DNA from: UBA4744 sp963707435
Lineage (GTDB): Bacteria; Actinomycetota; Acidimicrobiia; Spongiisociales; UBA4744
Length of the DNA: 64,000 nucleotides
Direction of reading: 5' to 3'
NCBI GenBank assembly: GCA_963707435.1
Contig: CAVPPF010000006.1
Span: 62,001 to 126,000 of the forward strand
Made by a program: the position numbers and the translations under genes. The notes under the pieces were generated by a model, which was not told where the DNA came from, did not search any database, and saw only the letters and a list, made by a program, of their open reading frames with translations. Shown in pieces: positions 40,053 through 48,837 of this stretch (positions are counted from its first letter, which is position 1; each line of letters begins with the position of its first letter).

Positions 40053-41625
40053 GGCCCTCGCCGCTCTGACCTGTGTCCTGCTGGTGGCAACCGGTAGTCC
40101 GGTCTCCGCGCAAGAAGAGGACAACGTCGGTCTCTATGAGACCATCCTGCTGACCCCGTCCGACGGCACCGTCCTATCGTGGAACGGTCGGCGGTACGCC
40201 GGGCGGCTGGAAGTACGCAGCGCGTCCGATGGGCTTGTGGTCGTTGAGCGTGTGTCACCCGAGGGCTACCTGCTGGGGATCCAGGAGGTTCCCTTTTCCT
40301 GGCACGAAGAAGCGCTGAAGACGCAAGTCGTTGCGGCCCGCACCTACCTGGCCTGGACCTTGTCCCGGGGTCGTGTGGGTTCCGGGGCGACCTACGGATT
40401 CGATATCTGCGCAACCCCCGCCTGCCAGGTCTACGGCGGTCTCGATCAGGTCCAGGGTCCGGAAGGTGAGCGGTGGGCCGCAGCGGTGGCAGCTACCGAG
40501 GACGAGGTCCTGCTCGCCAACGGATCACCTGCACAGGCGCTCTACTCTTCAACCACGGGCGGTCGGACCCGGGACGTTCGCGACGTTTTTGGTGGCAGCG
40601 GTTTGCCCTACCTCCGGGCGGTGGAGTCCCCCGACGAACCGTCGCCGTTCGTCGAATGGTCCTTTACGATTCCCCGCTCGGTGCTCGAAGCGGTCCTGCG
40701 AGCGGCAGACAGAATCGACGGGCGGCTGCTGGGAGCGACGGTCGAAACCACGGCCGACGGTGCCGGACCGTGGATGGTCGAGTTCGATGCGGACGGTCGG
40801 ACCATCGCGCTCACCACCTGGGAGTTCCGGGGGGTCATGAACCGGTACGGCCCCCAGATCGCTCCGGACTTGCTTCCGGCGGAACGTCCCGACGGGAAAC
40901 GGTACCCCCAGACGGTCCTGTCGCCGACCTACACCGTCACCCGGGCGTGGAAGTACCCGGAGGAGTTCCGCTCCGGGTTCATCGTCGTGGAGGAGGAGTA
41001 CACCTTCACGGGAAACGGATGGGGTCACCTGGTCGGAATGAGCCAGTACGGCGCCGTGGCCATGGCGGAGGCGGGCAGCAGCTATGAGGACATCCTGGCT
41101 CACTACTACGGAGGGCTGCAGCCGCAGCCGGCCGGGGCGAACCTCAGCGAGGAGATCGTCGTCGGCCTGGGCTGGGGCGAGACGGATGTAGAGATCGCCG
41201 CCGACGGGCCGGTGGCGGTCGTTGCCGATGGCGAAGAAGTCGCCGCCGAAGCTTTGGGGACCTGGCGGTTTGCGGCACTGGCCGACGACGTTGCCGTGCA
41301 TCCACCAGAGGGTTTTGGCTTGCCTCCGGCCCTCCGGGACCTGGAGCCGGTGGTGACATCGCCCCTGGGGAGCTCGGTGGTGGTCACGGGCACCCTGGCC
41401 GCTGCCGCCGAGGTGCGCCTCGTGGTATTCGACGGTCCGGGCGTCATCGGCGAGACTCCGTGGTCGTTGCGAGAAGCCGGGGGGTTCGCCCTGGTGTGGG
41501 AGGGGACCGTCGATGGCGAGATTGCCGACCCGGGCCGTTACCGGGTTCTCATCGAAGCCCGTTCGCCGGATGGGGCGGCCGACGCATTCATCACCGTCGA
41601 AGTCATGGGCGGACCGGACCGATAG
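40039..41625 (+). CDS. secreted SpoIID/LytB-domain protein
   Basis: A 528-residue exported protein from a GTG at 40039. A signal peptide (KALAALTCVLLVATGSPVSA) with a likely cut before QEED precedes the SpoIID domain. That domain includes VSPEGYLLGIQEVPFSWHEEALKTQVVAARTY (split: YLLGIQEVP, then ALKTQVVAARTY), CATPACQVYGG, and FTGNGWGHLVGMSQYGAVAMAE near residue 350. SpoIID proteins are lytic transglycosylases acting on denuded peptidoglycan, and members without sporulation are common in actinobacteria. A C-terminal Ig-like domain follows. It overlaps murA, linking cell-wall synthesis and remodelling. Confidence 0.88.
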   Translation: MPGRKALAALTCVLLVATGSPVSAQEEDNVGLYETILLTPSDGTVLSWNGRRYAGRLEVRSASDGLVVVERVSPEGYLLGIQEVPFSWHEEALKTQVVAARTYLAWTLSRGRVGSGATYGFDICATPACQVYGGLDQVQGPEGERWAAAVAATEDEVLLANGSPAQALYSSTTGGRTRDVRDVFGGSGLPYLRAVESPDEPSPFVEWSFTIPRSVLEAVLRAADRIDGRLLGATVETTADGAGPWMVEFDADGRTIALTTWEFRGVMNRYGPQIAPDLLPAERPDGKRYPQTVLSPTYTVTRAWKYPEEFRSGFIVVEEEYTFTGNGWGHLVGMSQYGAVAMAEAGSSYEDILAHYYGGLQPQPAGANLSEEIVVGLGWGETDVEIAADGPVAVVADGEEVAAEALGTWRFAALADDVAVHPPEGFGLPPALRDLEPVVTSPLGSSVVVTGTLAAAAEVRLVVFDGPGVIGETPWSLREAGGFALVWEGTVDGEIADPGRYRVLIEARSPDGAADAFITVEVMGGPDR

Positions 41626-41655
41626 TTTCTGCGGGCCCCTACACTTTTGCTCGCC

Positions 41656-41943
41656 ATGATTGATGACACGACCGTAGAAGACACCACCGGCGAGGCCGGC
41701 GCCCAGAGCGACCATCCGCAGGTCGACCTGGCGGTACTCGAATCGACCCTCGAGTACATCCGTCCTGCGCTGCAGGCAGACGGTGGCGATCTCGTCCTGC
41801 TCGGTGTCGACGGCGGGACCGTGAATCTGCAAATGGTCGGAGCCTGTGGCGGCTGCCCGCTGTCGACGATGACCCTCAAGGCGGGCATTGAACGGATCCT
41901 CACCGAGCGCGTGCCCGGCGTTGACGAGGTCAACGCAATCTGA
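41656..41943 (+). CDS. NifU C-terminal-domain iron-sulfur carrier (NfuA-like)
   Basis: A 95-residue protein with an acidic 20-residue N-terminus and one NifU-C domain. The iron-sulfur cluster ligands are Cys64 and Cys67 in VGACGGCPLSTMTLK. It likely carries a 4Fe-4S cluster as a dimer and delivers it to apoproteins. The ATG at 41656 is chosen over an upstream TTG. TACACT lies 10 nt before the start and could be a -10. A cysteine desulfurase gene at 45.7 kb could supply sulfur. Confidence 0.9.
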   Translation: MIDDTTVEDTTGEAGAQSDHPQVDLAVLESTLEYIRPALQADGGDLVLLGVDGGTVNLQMVGACGGCPLSTMTLKAGIERILTERVPGVDEVNAI

Positions 41944-42025
41944 GCGGAGACGCCCGCTCCGCCGTTCCTTCCCTGCGATCTGGTCTCTGCGTTGTAACTT
42001 AGGGACCACGCTCGAGACTGGCCGG

Positions 42026-42970
42026 ATGACGACTCGCACAACAGCCGAACTGATCGAGGCAGCGCTGAGCCGCGATGCGCGGTCGGTGGCCAGGGTGATC
42101 AGCATGGTCGAAGACAACCATCCCGATGCTGCTGCCATCCTGGCGACTCTCTTTCCCCGCACCGGTTCGGGTTTCGCGATCGGGCTCACCGGCGCCCCCG
42201 GGTCGGGCAAGAGCACCCTGACCGATCAGCTCATCAGTCATGTGCGCTCGCTGGGTGACGAGGTCGGTGTGCTGGCGGTTGATCCGTCGAGCCCGTTCAC
42301 AGGCGGCGCGATCCTGGGGGATCGGATACGCATGCAGGACCACATCGGGGATCCGGGCGTCTATATCCGGTCGATGGGAAGTCGCGGCCACCTGGGAGGG
42401 GTGTCGGAGGCAACCCCGAAGGCCATGATGGTTCTTGACGCTGTGGGATTCCCTCACGTGTTCGTTGAGACCGTCGGGGTCGGTCAGGCCGAAGTTGAGA
42501 TCGTGGAGAGCGCCGACACCACCATTGTGGTCGTCAATCCGGGATGGGGAGACAGCGTTCAAGCCAACAAGGCCGGGCTGCTCGAAATCGGTGACCTGTT
42601 CGTCGTCAATAAAGCCGATCGGGACGGCGTCTCCGAGGCTGTACGCGATCTGGAACAGATGCTCGATCTGGGCGCCGAGCGAGCCTGGCGTCCCCCGGTC
42701 CTGGAGACGGTCGCCACGACCGGCCGGGGGACCGGTCTCGTTTGGGAGGCGGTCCAGGAGCATCGTGGGTTCCTCGAGGCGACCGGACGGCTTCGAGACC
42801 GGCGATCTGCCCGGCTTCGTACCGAGCTGCACCGGGCGGTAATCGCCGAGTTGCTCCGGCGAGCCGAAAGTGCGGCCGAAGGCGACCGGTTCGTCTCCCT
42901 GGCAGCCGAGGTCGATGCGCGACGGCTGGATCCGTGGACCGCCGCCCGGGCCATCCTCGACGGCAGCTGA
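42026..42970 (+). CDS. meaB: MeaB/ArgK-type G3E GTPase, methylmalonyl-CoA mutase chaperone
   Basis: A 314-residue GTPase that protects and reloads B12-dependent methylmalonyl-CoA mutase. Walker A GLTGAPGSGKSTL, VLAVDPSSPFTGGAILGDRIRM, MGSRGHLGGVS, FVETVGVGQAEVEIVESAD and the specificity motif VVNKADRDG are all characteristic. Its C-terminal helices form the dimer arm. The ATG is at 42026, after an AT-rich TAACTT. No mutase gene lies in the window. An enoyl-CoA hydratase gene follows on the same strand, consistent with acyl-CoA metabolism. Confidence 0.94.
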   Translation: MTTRTTAELIEAALSRDARSVARVISMVEDNHPDAAAILATLFPRTGSGFAIGLTGAPGSGKSTLTDQLISHVRSLGDEVGVLAVDPSSPFTGGAILGDRIRMQDHIGDPGVYIRSMGSRGHLGGVSEATPKAMMVLDAVGFPHVFVETVGVGQAEVEIVESADTTIVVVNPGWGDSVQANKAGLLEIGDLFVVNKADRDGVSEAVRDLEQMLDLGAERAWRPPVLETVATTGRGTGLVWEAVQEHRGFLEATGRLRDRRSARLRTELHRAVIAELLRRAESAAEGDRFVSLAAEVDARRLDPWTAARAILDGS

Positions 42971-43030
42971 TCCGGACGGCGGCCGGGAGACCACCGTTAG
43001 GCTGGAGTGACGCCACCAGAGGAGCCCGCC

Positions 43031-43798
43031 ATGTCGCTCGTCGAGTATTCAGTAGACAAGAACGTCGCCCTGATCGTGCTCAACCGGCCGCCGGTCAATG
43101 CCCTCTCGGCGGAGCTGTCCGGCGACCTGGCGGCAGCTTTCGAGAAGGCAGCCGACCCATCCGTGCGGGCGGTCGTGGTGACCGGCGAGCCGCACTTTGC
43201 AGCCGGAGCGGATATCAAAGGCTTCCAGGCCGCCTACGACGGCGACGACGAAGACCGTCTCGCCAGCGACCTCGGCAAAGCCGTCCGCCTGCTCGAAACG
43301 CTCGACAAACCGACCATCGCGGCCGTCCGGGGATTTGCGCTCGGGGGAGGCCTGGAGCTGGCGATGGGGGCCGACTTCCGGTACTTCGCCGACGATGCCC
43401 GGGTGGGGCAACCGGAGATCCTCCTGGGGCTGATCCCCGGTGCAGGCGGCACGCAGCGTCTGCCCCGCCTGGTCGGATACCAGCGGGCGAAAGAGATCAT
43501 CTTCTCCGGACGGCACGTCGGCGCAGAGGAGGCCCACGACCTGGGACTGGCCGACAAGGTTCTGCCCGCGGCTCAGCTCCTGGAAGCTGCGATGGCCGAC
43601 GCCGAGCACTGGGCGCTCGGCCCAACGGTTGCCTACGGGGCGGCCAAGCGCGCTTTGAACGACGCTCTGCGCCTGCCGGTGGAGGCTGGTTTGGCGATGG
43701 AAATGCAAGCCTTTCAAACCTGCTTTGGAACCGAGGATGCCCGCACGGGTGTTGCCGCCTTCATCGAGAAGCGGGCGGCCGAATTCACCGGGAACTGA
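43031..43798 (+). CDS. enoyl-CoA hydratase/isomerase family protein
   Basis: A 255-residue crotonase-fold enzyme. The start is the ATG at 43031 with AGAGGAG 6 nt upstream, rather than the GTG at 43007. Segments are VALIVLNRPPVNALS, the oxyanion-hole HFAAGADIKGFQ and RGFALGGGLELAMGADFRY, and the catalytic-Glu region VGQPEILLGLIPGAGGTQRLPRLVG. It most likely hydrates enoyl-CoAs in beta-oxidation. Its stop abuts the stop of the opposing gene with no spacer. Exact chain-length preference is unknown. Confidence 0.93.
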   Translation: MSLVEYSVDKNVALIVLNRPPVNALSAELSGDLAAAFEKAADPSVRAVVVTGEPHFAAGADIKGFQAAYDGDDEDRLASDLGKAVRLLETLDKPTIAAVRGFALGGGLELAMGADFRYFADDARVGQPEILLGLIPGAGGTQRLPRLVGYQRAKEIIFSGRHVGAEEAHDLGLADKVLPAAQLLEAAMADAEHWALGPTVAYGAAKRALNDALRLPVEAGLAMEMQAFQTCFGTEDARTGVAAFIEKRAAEFTGN

Positions 43799-44494
43799 TC
43801 ACGGGTATTCGATGGTGATCCAGGTGGCGCTTGCTGCGGCGAGAAGGTCACCGTCGACCGTGTAGACCGCCGACGAACCGAACCGCTTTCTGCCGTCGGC
43901 TCCGGTTCTTTGTGCAACCACAACGTACGGTTCGCCGGCCCGGACAACACCGGTCACCCTGGCTGTCATGCGACCCAGCAGAGCCAGCTGGCCCGGCTCT
44001 GTTGCCGCGAAGAAGGTGGGGCAATCAAGTGCTGCCCAGACGATGGCCGGTGGGATGCCGCCGCCGGAGCCGGCCAGCGCCGGGTCCGGCGTCCAGGGCG
44101 CCGCTACCACACCCTGCACAGGACCGGGAAAGATCCTCAGGCCGTCCTCCCGCTCCGGACTGCACACGAAACATGAAGCAAACGTGGCACCCGGATCGAA
44201 GCCCCGGTAGTGGGTAGCGGCTTCGACGGACTGCTCCCAGGTGACGGGAGGCGGTGGTACCGGTTCGCTTCCGCCCATCCGACCCCCGGCGACCAAACCA
44301 TGGTCGTCGTGAATCTCGACGTTGCCGTCTGCCGGGTGCGAGACGGCCATCGGCAGGTCCAGCGGCGGCGGGCGGCGCAAGGTCACCTCGACCAGTCCCT
44401 CGAGCAGCCCGGCAACCACCCCGCAGGCGTAGCCACCGTTGGCCGAGTTGGGGGGACCGCGAAAGCGCTCGGGAATGGTCACGTACTGGCTCAT
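43799..44494 (-). CDS. hotdog-fold thioesterase-like protein
   Basis: A 231-residue protein not clearly assignable to a named enzyme. Two similar halves suggest a double hotdog: the first opens VTIPERFRGPPNSANGGYACG and the second lies around IPPAIVWAALDCPTFFA, continuing through GRMTARVTGVVRAGEPYVV. A middle segment, ATFASCFVCSPEREDGLRIFPG, is a Cys-containing motif seen in actinobacterial hypothetical proteins of this type. It may be an acyl-CoA thioesterase. It converges directly on the enoyl-CoA hydratase gene, the two stop codons touching. Confidence 0.6.
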   Translation of the reverse strand: MSQYVTIPERFRGPPNSANGGYACGVVAGLLEGLVEVTLRRPPPLDLPMAVSHPADGNVEIHDDHGLVAGGRMGGSEPVPPPPVTWEQSVEAATHYRGFDPGATFASCFVCSPEREDGLRIFPGPVQGVVAAPWTPDPALAGSGGGIPPAIVWAALDCPTFFAATEPGQLALLGRMTARVTGVVRAGEPYVVVAQRTGADGRKRFGSSAVYTVDGDLLAAASATWITIEYP

Positions 44495-44551
44495 GTCCGG
44501 GCGACTCTATCCGAGTCGGACCGTTCAGATTGAAACAAAGCACGCCGATAG

Positions 44552-45172
44552 ATGAGGGTGGACTCCTGGAAGACGCTGTGGAGATATGTCGCCGGCGTGT
44601 TCGGCTGCGCCCTGCTTGCGTACTTTCCATTCGTCCAGCAGCGCCGGGTGCCATTGCTGGGCGGCGTCGACCTCGGATTCCATGAATTCGGCCACATGCT
44701 GACCTATGTCTTCCCGGAAATCGTTACCGCCCTGATGGGCAGTGTCTTCCAGGTAGCGATTCCGGTCGGCCTCGCTGCCTACTTCGGGCTGCGGCGCCGG
44801 GATCTCCTCGCAGCCGGGCTGTGCCTCGCCTGGGCCGGAACAAGTGCTGTCGACGTGTCTGTCTACATCGCCGACGCACCGTTTCAGCGGCTGCCGTTGA
44901 TCGGCGGATCCCATGACTGGACGTATCTGCTCGGGCCGGCAGCCTTCGGCAACATGGGTGGAGCAGCGGCCATCGCCGGAGTAGTGAAGGCGGCCGGAGC
45001 CGCGCTCGTCCTCGCCGGGATGGGTCTGTGCTTCCGGGGTCCCTTTGTCGAGCGGGTGCGAGTTCCGGGCGCGTCGCCGACGAGATCGGGCGTGCTGGTT
45101 CGGGAGCCACACCGCTGGGCAGACCCGGAATCCCTTGTGGCCGGTCCCGCTCCCAAGCTCAACGACAACTAG
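44552..45172 (+). CDS. membrane protein with HExxH motif, unknown function
   Basis: A 206-residue protein with four or so hydrophobic segments. HEFGH at residues 44-48 (VDLGFHEFGHMLTYVFPE), close to the end of the first membrane segment, looks like the zinc site of M50-type intramembrane peptidases. The second M50 motif (NxxPxxxLDG) is not seen, so a true protease is uncertain. The C-terminal 45 residues are hydrophilic and Pro/Arg-rich. It diverges from the hotdog gene and converges on an SRPBCC gene 4 nt away. Confidence 0.6.
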   Translation: MRVDSWKTLWRYVAGVFGCALLAYFPFVQQRRVPLLGGVDLGFHEFGHMLTYVFPEIVTALMGSVFQVAIPVGLAAYFGLRRRDLLAAGLCLAWAGTSAVDVSVYIADAPFQRLPLIGGSHDWTYLLGPAAFGNMGGAAAIAGVVKAAGAALVLAGMGLCFRGPFVERVRVPGASPTRSGVLVREPHRWADPESLVAGPAPKLNDN

Positions 45173-45176
45173 CCGG

Positions 45177-45614
45177 TCACCGCTCGAGCTTCTGTTTCAA
45201 TCCGCGCAGGTTTCGTCTCCAGATAGCGGCGAGCACCGGCGCCGCGAAGAGGGCAGTCAACGGTCCGCCCAGATACCACGGAAATGTCAGCCGCTCCTGC
45301 CACGTGAACTCCGTCGTCGCAGGATCCACGGCTTCGAGGTGAAAGGCCCCCCGACCGGTAACCAGGCCGGTATGCCGGACCCCGATGCGGCGGCGGTCCT
45401 CCCACTCGGTCACCTCCATGACGTCTTTGGTGCGAAACGGACCCACCCGGGTGGCTACCTCCATGCGGGTGCCAACCCCCCGGCGCCGGGCGGTGAGAAA
45501 CTGGATCGACTCGGCATCGGCCATCCACCCGTCGTGTGATTCGAGATCTGCTGCAGCGGCCCAAACTCGTTCGAGCGGAGCGTTGATGACGACCTGAACG
45601 GTGATGGTTGACAT
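45177..45614 (-). CDS. SRPBCC/START-like protein
   Basis: A 145-residue helix-grip protein (STITVQVVINAPLERVWAAAADLESH, then GVGTRMEVATRVGPFRTKDVMEVTEWEDRRRIGVRHTG). A hydrophobic segment near the C-terminus (YLGGPLTALFAAPVLAAIW) suggests membrane attachment, ending in a basic tail. Members bind hydrophobic ligands; this one has no assignable enzyme motif. It differs in sequence from the SRPBCC protein after the BMC operon. Confidence 0.75.
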   Translation of the reverse strand: MSTITVQVVINAPLERVWAAAADLESHDGWMADAESIQFLTARRRGVGTRMEVATRVGPFRTKDVMEVTEWEDRRRIGVRHTGLVTGRGAFHLEAVDPATTEFTWQERLTFPWYLGGPLTALFAAPVLAAIWRRNLRGLKQKLER

Positions 45615-45713
45615 GCCCGACAGGATAACCAGTGTCCTCGATCAGACTTCCGGCACTCGCGGCTCCCGGCCTATCGCTCGTAGCATCCCTCTCGTGACAC
45701 AATGTTGCCACCA

Positions 45714-46844
45714 ATGATGTACCTCGATCACGCTGCAACGACGCCGATGCGTCCCGGAGTCTGGGAGGCCATGGAGCCCTATGCGCACGTGTCCTTTGCC
45801 AATGCTTCCGGATCTCATTCCGAAGCACGCCGGGCGAAGAACGCTCTGGAAGAGGCGCGTGAACGCGCGGCGCACCTCCTGGGCGCTGCTCCGCTGGAGA
45901 TCGTGTTCACGGGCGGCGGAACGGAGGCGGACAACCTGGCCGTACTCGGGGCGGCCCTGGCGGGACCTACCGGAGGAGTAGTCACCTCGGCAGTCGAACA
46001 CGAAGCGGTGCTGGAGAGCGCCCGGTTTGCCGCCCGCCTCGGATGCCCGGTCACCGTGGTTGGAGTCGACCGTTGGGGCCTCGTCGATCCCGAAGCGGTC
46101 GGCGCTGCCGTCGACGAACAGACGGCCGTCGTTTCGGTCATGATGGCCAACAACGAGACCGGCGTCATCGAACCGGTGGCGAAACTGGCCGACGCGGCTC
46201 ATGCCGCAAATCCGTCTGTTGCCGTCCACACGGATGCGGTCCAGGCCTTTATCTCCGAGGAGGTCGCCGTCGATCAATTGCGTGTGGACATGGTGTCCCT
46301 GGCCGCCCACAAGTTCGGCGGTCCCAAAGGGGTGGGACTCCTCTATGTGCGGGAGGGCGTCCGGGTCGAACCGGTGCTCCACGGCGGGGGCCAGGAACTG
46401 GGCCGCCGCTCCGGCACTCAGAACGTGATGGGCGCCGTCGGGATGGCGGTAGCGATGGAAGCTGCCGTGGCCGACCGGCGCCGTTTCGTGGAGACCGTTG
46501 GTATTGCCCGGGAGGGGTTTGAGACCCGTCTGCGCGAGGCGTTTCCGGATCTGGAGATTACGGCACCTCTGGATGCTCGCCTCGTACAGCATGCTCATGT
46601 CAGGATTCCGGGGATTCGCAACGATACGGCCCTGGTTCGGCTCGATCAGGCCGGTCTGGCTGCTTCGGCGGCGTCGGCCTGTCAGAGCGGCGCGGCAACC
46701 GTGTCTCATGTGCTGACGGCGATGGGCAGATCAGCCGAGGAGGCGCGGGAGTGCCTGCGCTTCTCGTTTGGATGGCCGACTCGAGCCGACGACGGGGAGC
46801 AAGCCGCCGAGCTCGTCGTGCAAAGCATCGAGGATCTCCGATGA
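45714..46844 (+). CDS. cysteine desulfurase (NifS/IscS family)
   Basis: A 376-residue PLP enzyme releasing sulfur from cysteine for thiolation and iron-sulfur clusters. It opens MMYLDHAATTPMRPGV; the PLP Lys is Lys200 in SLAAHKFGGPKGVGL, and the mobile sulfur-carrying Cys is Cys323 in ASACQSGAATVSH, within a short loop. Two adjacent ATGs (45714, 45717) and one at 45702 are in frame. It overlaps mnmA by 4 nt, so it almost surely supplies the sulfur for tRNA 2-thiouridine. Confidence 0.93.
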   Translation: MMYLDHAATTPMRPGVWEAMEPYAHVSFANASGSHSEARRAKNALEEARERAAHLLGAAPLEIVFTGGGTEADNLAVLGAALAGPTGGVVTSAVEHEAVLESARFAARLGCPVTVVGVDRWGLVDPEAVGAAVDEQTAVVSVMMANNETGVIEPVAKLADAAHAANPSVAVHTDAVQAFISEEVAVDQLRVDMVSLAAHKFGGPKGVGLLYVREGVRVEPVLHGGGQELGRRSGTQNVMGAVGMAVAMEAAVADRRRFVETVGIAREGFETRLREAFPDLEITAPLDARLVQHAHVRIPGIRNDTALVRLDQAGLAASAASACQSGAATVSHVLTAMGRSAEEARECLRFSFGWPTRADDGEQAAELVVQSIEDLR

Positions 46845-47905
46845 AGACGCTGGTTGCCATGAGCGGGGGAGTGGACTCTTCGGTTGCTGCGGCGCTGATG
46901 GTCGAAGCCGGGCACGACGTGATCGGTGCCACGCTGAAGCTCTGGCAAGGGCCGAACGGGGAGGCACCCACCGCCGGTTGTTGCACGGTGAGCGATGCGG
47001 AAGATGCACGGCGGGTCGCCGCCCAACTCGGCATTCCCTACTACGTGTTCGACTACACGGACGATTTTCGAACCGGGGTCGTCGATCCCTTTGTTGCTTC
47101 GTACCTGGCCGGCCGAACACCCAATCCGTGTGTCGAATGCAACCGAACGGTCAAGTTCAGCAGGCTGCTCGATCAGGCGGCCGATCTCGGATGTGATCTC
47201 CTGGTGACCGGTCACTATGCGCGGGTTCGGCGGGATCCCGGCGGATGGAAACTGCTTCGGGGAGTCGACCCGGGCAAGGATCAGTCGTACGTCCTGTACA
47301 TGCTGGGCCAGGCAGAACTCGCCAGAGTTGGGTTTCCGATTGGAGAGTTGACGAAAACGGAAACCCGTTCGATCGCGGCGGAGCTGGGATTGCGGACTGC
47401 GGCAAAGCAGGAAAGCCAGGACATCTGTTTCGTCGGTGCCGGCGACTATCGGTCGTTTCTCGCCTCGCAGACGGAGGCGGTGAACCGAAACGGCCCGATC
47501 GTCGATGATGCCGGAGTCAGGCTCGGCGAGCATCGGGGTGTGGCGGGTTTCACGGTCGGCCAGAGGAAAGGTCTCGGGATCTCGGCTGGTGAAGCCCGGT
47601 ATGTGACCTCGATCGATCCTGTTTCAGCCACCATCGTGCTCGGCAAACGGAGAGACTTGCTCGCTTCCGGGGCCCGCCTGGCCGGCGTGTCCTGGGTGGC
47701 AGATGGTGCCCCTCCCGCCGGACGGGTTGACGTCAAGATTCGTTACAACTCGCCGTCGGTGCCGGCCGTTCTCGATCCCGGCGGATCGACCTGCACGCTC
47801 CTGTTCGACGAATCCCAGGCCTCCGTTGCTCCCGGTCAAGCGGGCGTGATGTATCAGGGTGATGAGGTACTGGGCGGTGGCACGATCGTGAGCGCCGTTC
47901 CTTGA
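46841..47905 (+). CDS. mnmA: tRNA-specific 2-thiouridylase MnmA
   Basis: A 354-residue enzyme adding the 2-thio group to U34 of Lys, Glu and Gln tRNAs. The PP-loop MSGGVDSSVAAALM binds ATP. The catalytic pair is Cys97 in GRTPNPCVECNRTVKF and Cys196 in ESQDICFVG. The C-terminal beta-barrel domains are present. The ATG overlaps the desulfurase gene by 4 nt, and the following MetE-like gene overlaps by 4 nt, giving a tight nifS-mnmA-metE-like-ligA operon, an order also seen in mycobacteria. Confidence 0.95.
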   Translation: MKTLVAMSGGVDSSVAAALMVEAGHDVIGATLKLWQGPNGEAPTAGCCTVSDAEDARRVAAQLGIPYYVFDYTDDFRTGVVDPFVASYLAGRTPNPCVECNRTVKFSRLLDQAADLGCDLLVTGHYARVRRDPGGWKLLRGVDPGKDQSYVLYMLGQAELARVGFPIGELTKTETRSIAAELGLRTAAKQESQDICFVGAGDYRSFLASQTEAVNRNGPIVDDAGVRLGEHRGVAGFTVGQRKGLGISAGEARYVTSIDPVSATIVLGKRRDLLASGARLAGVSWVADGAPPAGRVDVKIRYNSPSVPAVLDPGGSTCTLLFDESQASVAPGQAGVMYQGDEVLGGGTIVSAVP

Positions 47906-48837
47906 CGGCCCGACCGCTGGTGACGGGGGTGGGAAGCCTTCCCCATACCGATCCGGACGCAGCCGCCGATTTCGTGCTGGCCACCACCACCGTTCCGTAC
48001 CTTCCGCAACTCCCACTTCGTCATCCCGAGGAACGCATGCTGGTCCAGTGGGGCGACGGCCTATGCGGCTGCGGGGCAGTCGATACCGGTATCGGGCTCG
48101 AGTACGGCGCTCCGGCCGGACCTCGAGCTGAAGGATTTGTCGGGGCAGATGTCATGCTGAGCAACCTCAGCGATAACGTACCGGCGGTGAAGACCCAGGC
48201 GACGGGTCCGGTAACCCTGGCTCTCGGCCTCCTGGCGGCCGGCCATCCGGGCCGGGGACTGCTCGACTGCGTGACCACGGGTCTGATCGACCACGTCGAC
48301 GATCACATCTCAACCGTGGCGTCCTCGCTGCCGGGAGCGGAGATCACGCTCATCTTCGACGAACCGGGTTTGTCGGGGCTTCTCGTGCCGGGGTTCCCGA
48401 TCTCGGCGAGCGACGCGAGGGAAGCGCTCCGCATGACCATTGAGGCTGCTCCGGTGCGTGCCGGAGTCCATTGTTGTGCAGACACCGATTGGTCGGTGGT
48501 CACCGCGGCCGGCGCATCGTTGATCTCGTGGGACGTCAACGCCCTCGGTGCGGCTTTCGCCGATCACGCTGAAGCACTTGCCGGCGCGACCTGGGCAGGA
48601 ACCCGGTTCATCTGGGGTGTCGTTCCCACGCAGACCCAGCCCATCCCGTCCGACCTGGAGATCCGGCTCCAACGGATCGTCGGCCGGCTGGTGATGTCCG
48701 GCGCCAAGATGGCCGGCCTGCTCGACGGCGCTATGTTTTCTCCTGCGTGCGGTCTGGCCGGCCTCACCGAAGGCCAGGCAGAGATCGTCGCCCGGACCGT
48801 CGTCGAGATGGCAGGAGAGCTGGCAGCAGGTGAGTAA
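47902..48837 (+). CDS. cobalamin-independent methionine synthase-like (UROD/MetE fold) protein
   Basis: A 311-residue protein of the UROD/MetE-like barrel, starting at a TTG that overlaps mnmA by 4 nt. It begins RPLVTGVGSLPHTDPDAAADFVL, the typical start of short MetE-like proteins. A His-Cys-Cys metal-like site is visible in VHCCADTDWS, and a second Cys in FSPACGLAGLT. It is much shorter than true MetE and lacks its N-terminal half, so methionine synthesis is doubtful. Its conserved place between mnmA and ligA suggests a role in thiol or methyl transfer. Confidence 0.8.
   Translation: MTARPLVTGVGSLPHTDPDAAADFVLATTTVPYLPQLPLRHPEERMLVQWGDGLCGCGAVDTGIGLEYGAPAGPRAEGFVGADVMLSNLSDNVPAVKTQATGPVTLALGLLAAGHPGRGLLDCVTTGLIDHVDDHISTVASSLPGAEITLIFDEPGLSGLLVPGFPISASDAREALRMTIEAAPVRAGVHCCADTDWSVVTAAGASLISWDVNALGAAFADHAEALAGATWAGTRFIWGVVPTQTQPIPSDLEIRLQRIVGRLVMSGAKMAGLLDGAMFSPACGLAGLTEGQAEIVARTVVEMAGELAAGE

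Noticed and set aside
38499..40124. A 541-codon minus-strand frame opposite murA
   Set aside because: It is an antisense shadow of a clear murA gene.
41944..42025. Possible riboswitch before the B12-related meaB gene
   Set aside because: The gap is only 82 bp and shows no cobalamin-box-like element or long pairing.
40549..42216. A 555-codon minus-strand frame opposite the SpoIID-like and NfuA-like genes
   Set aside because: It spans two real genes and their gap on the other strand and lacks any domain.
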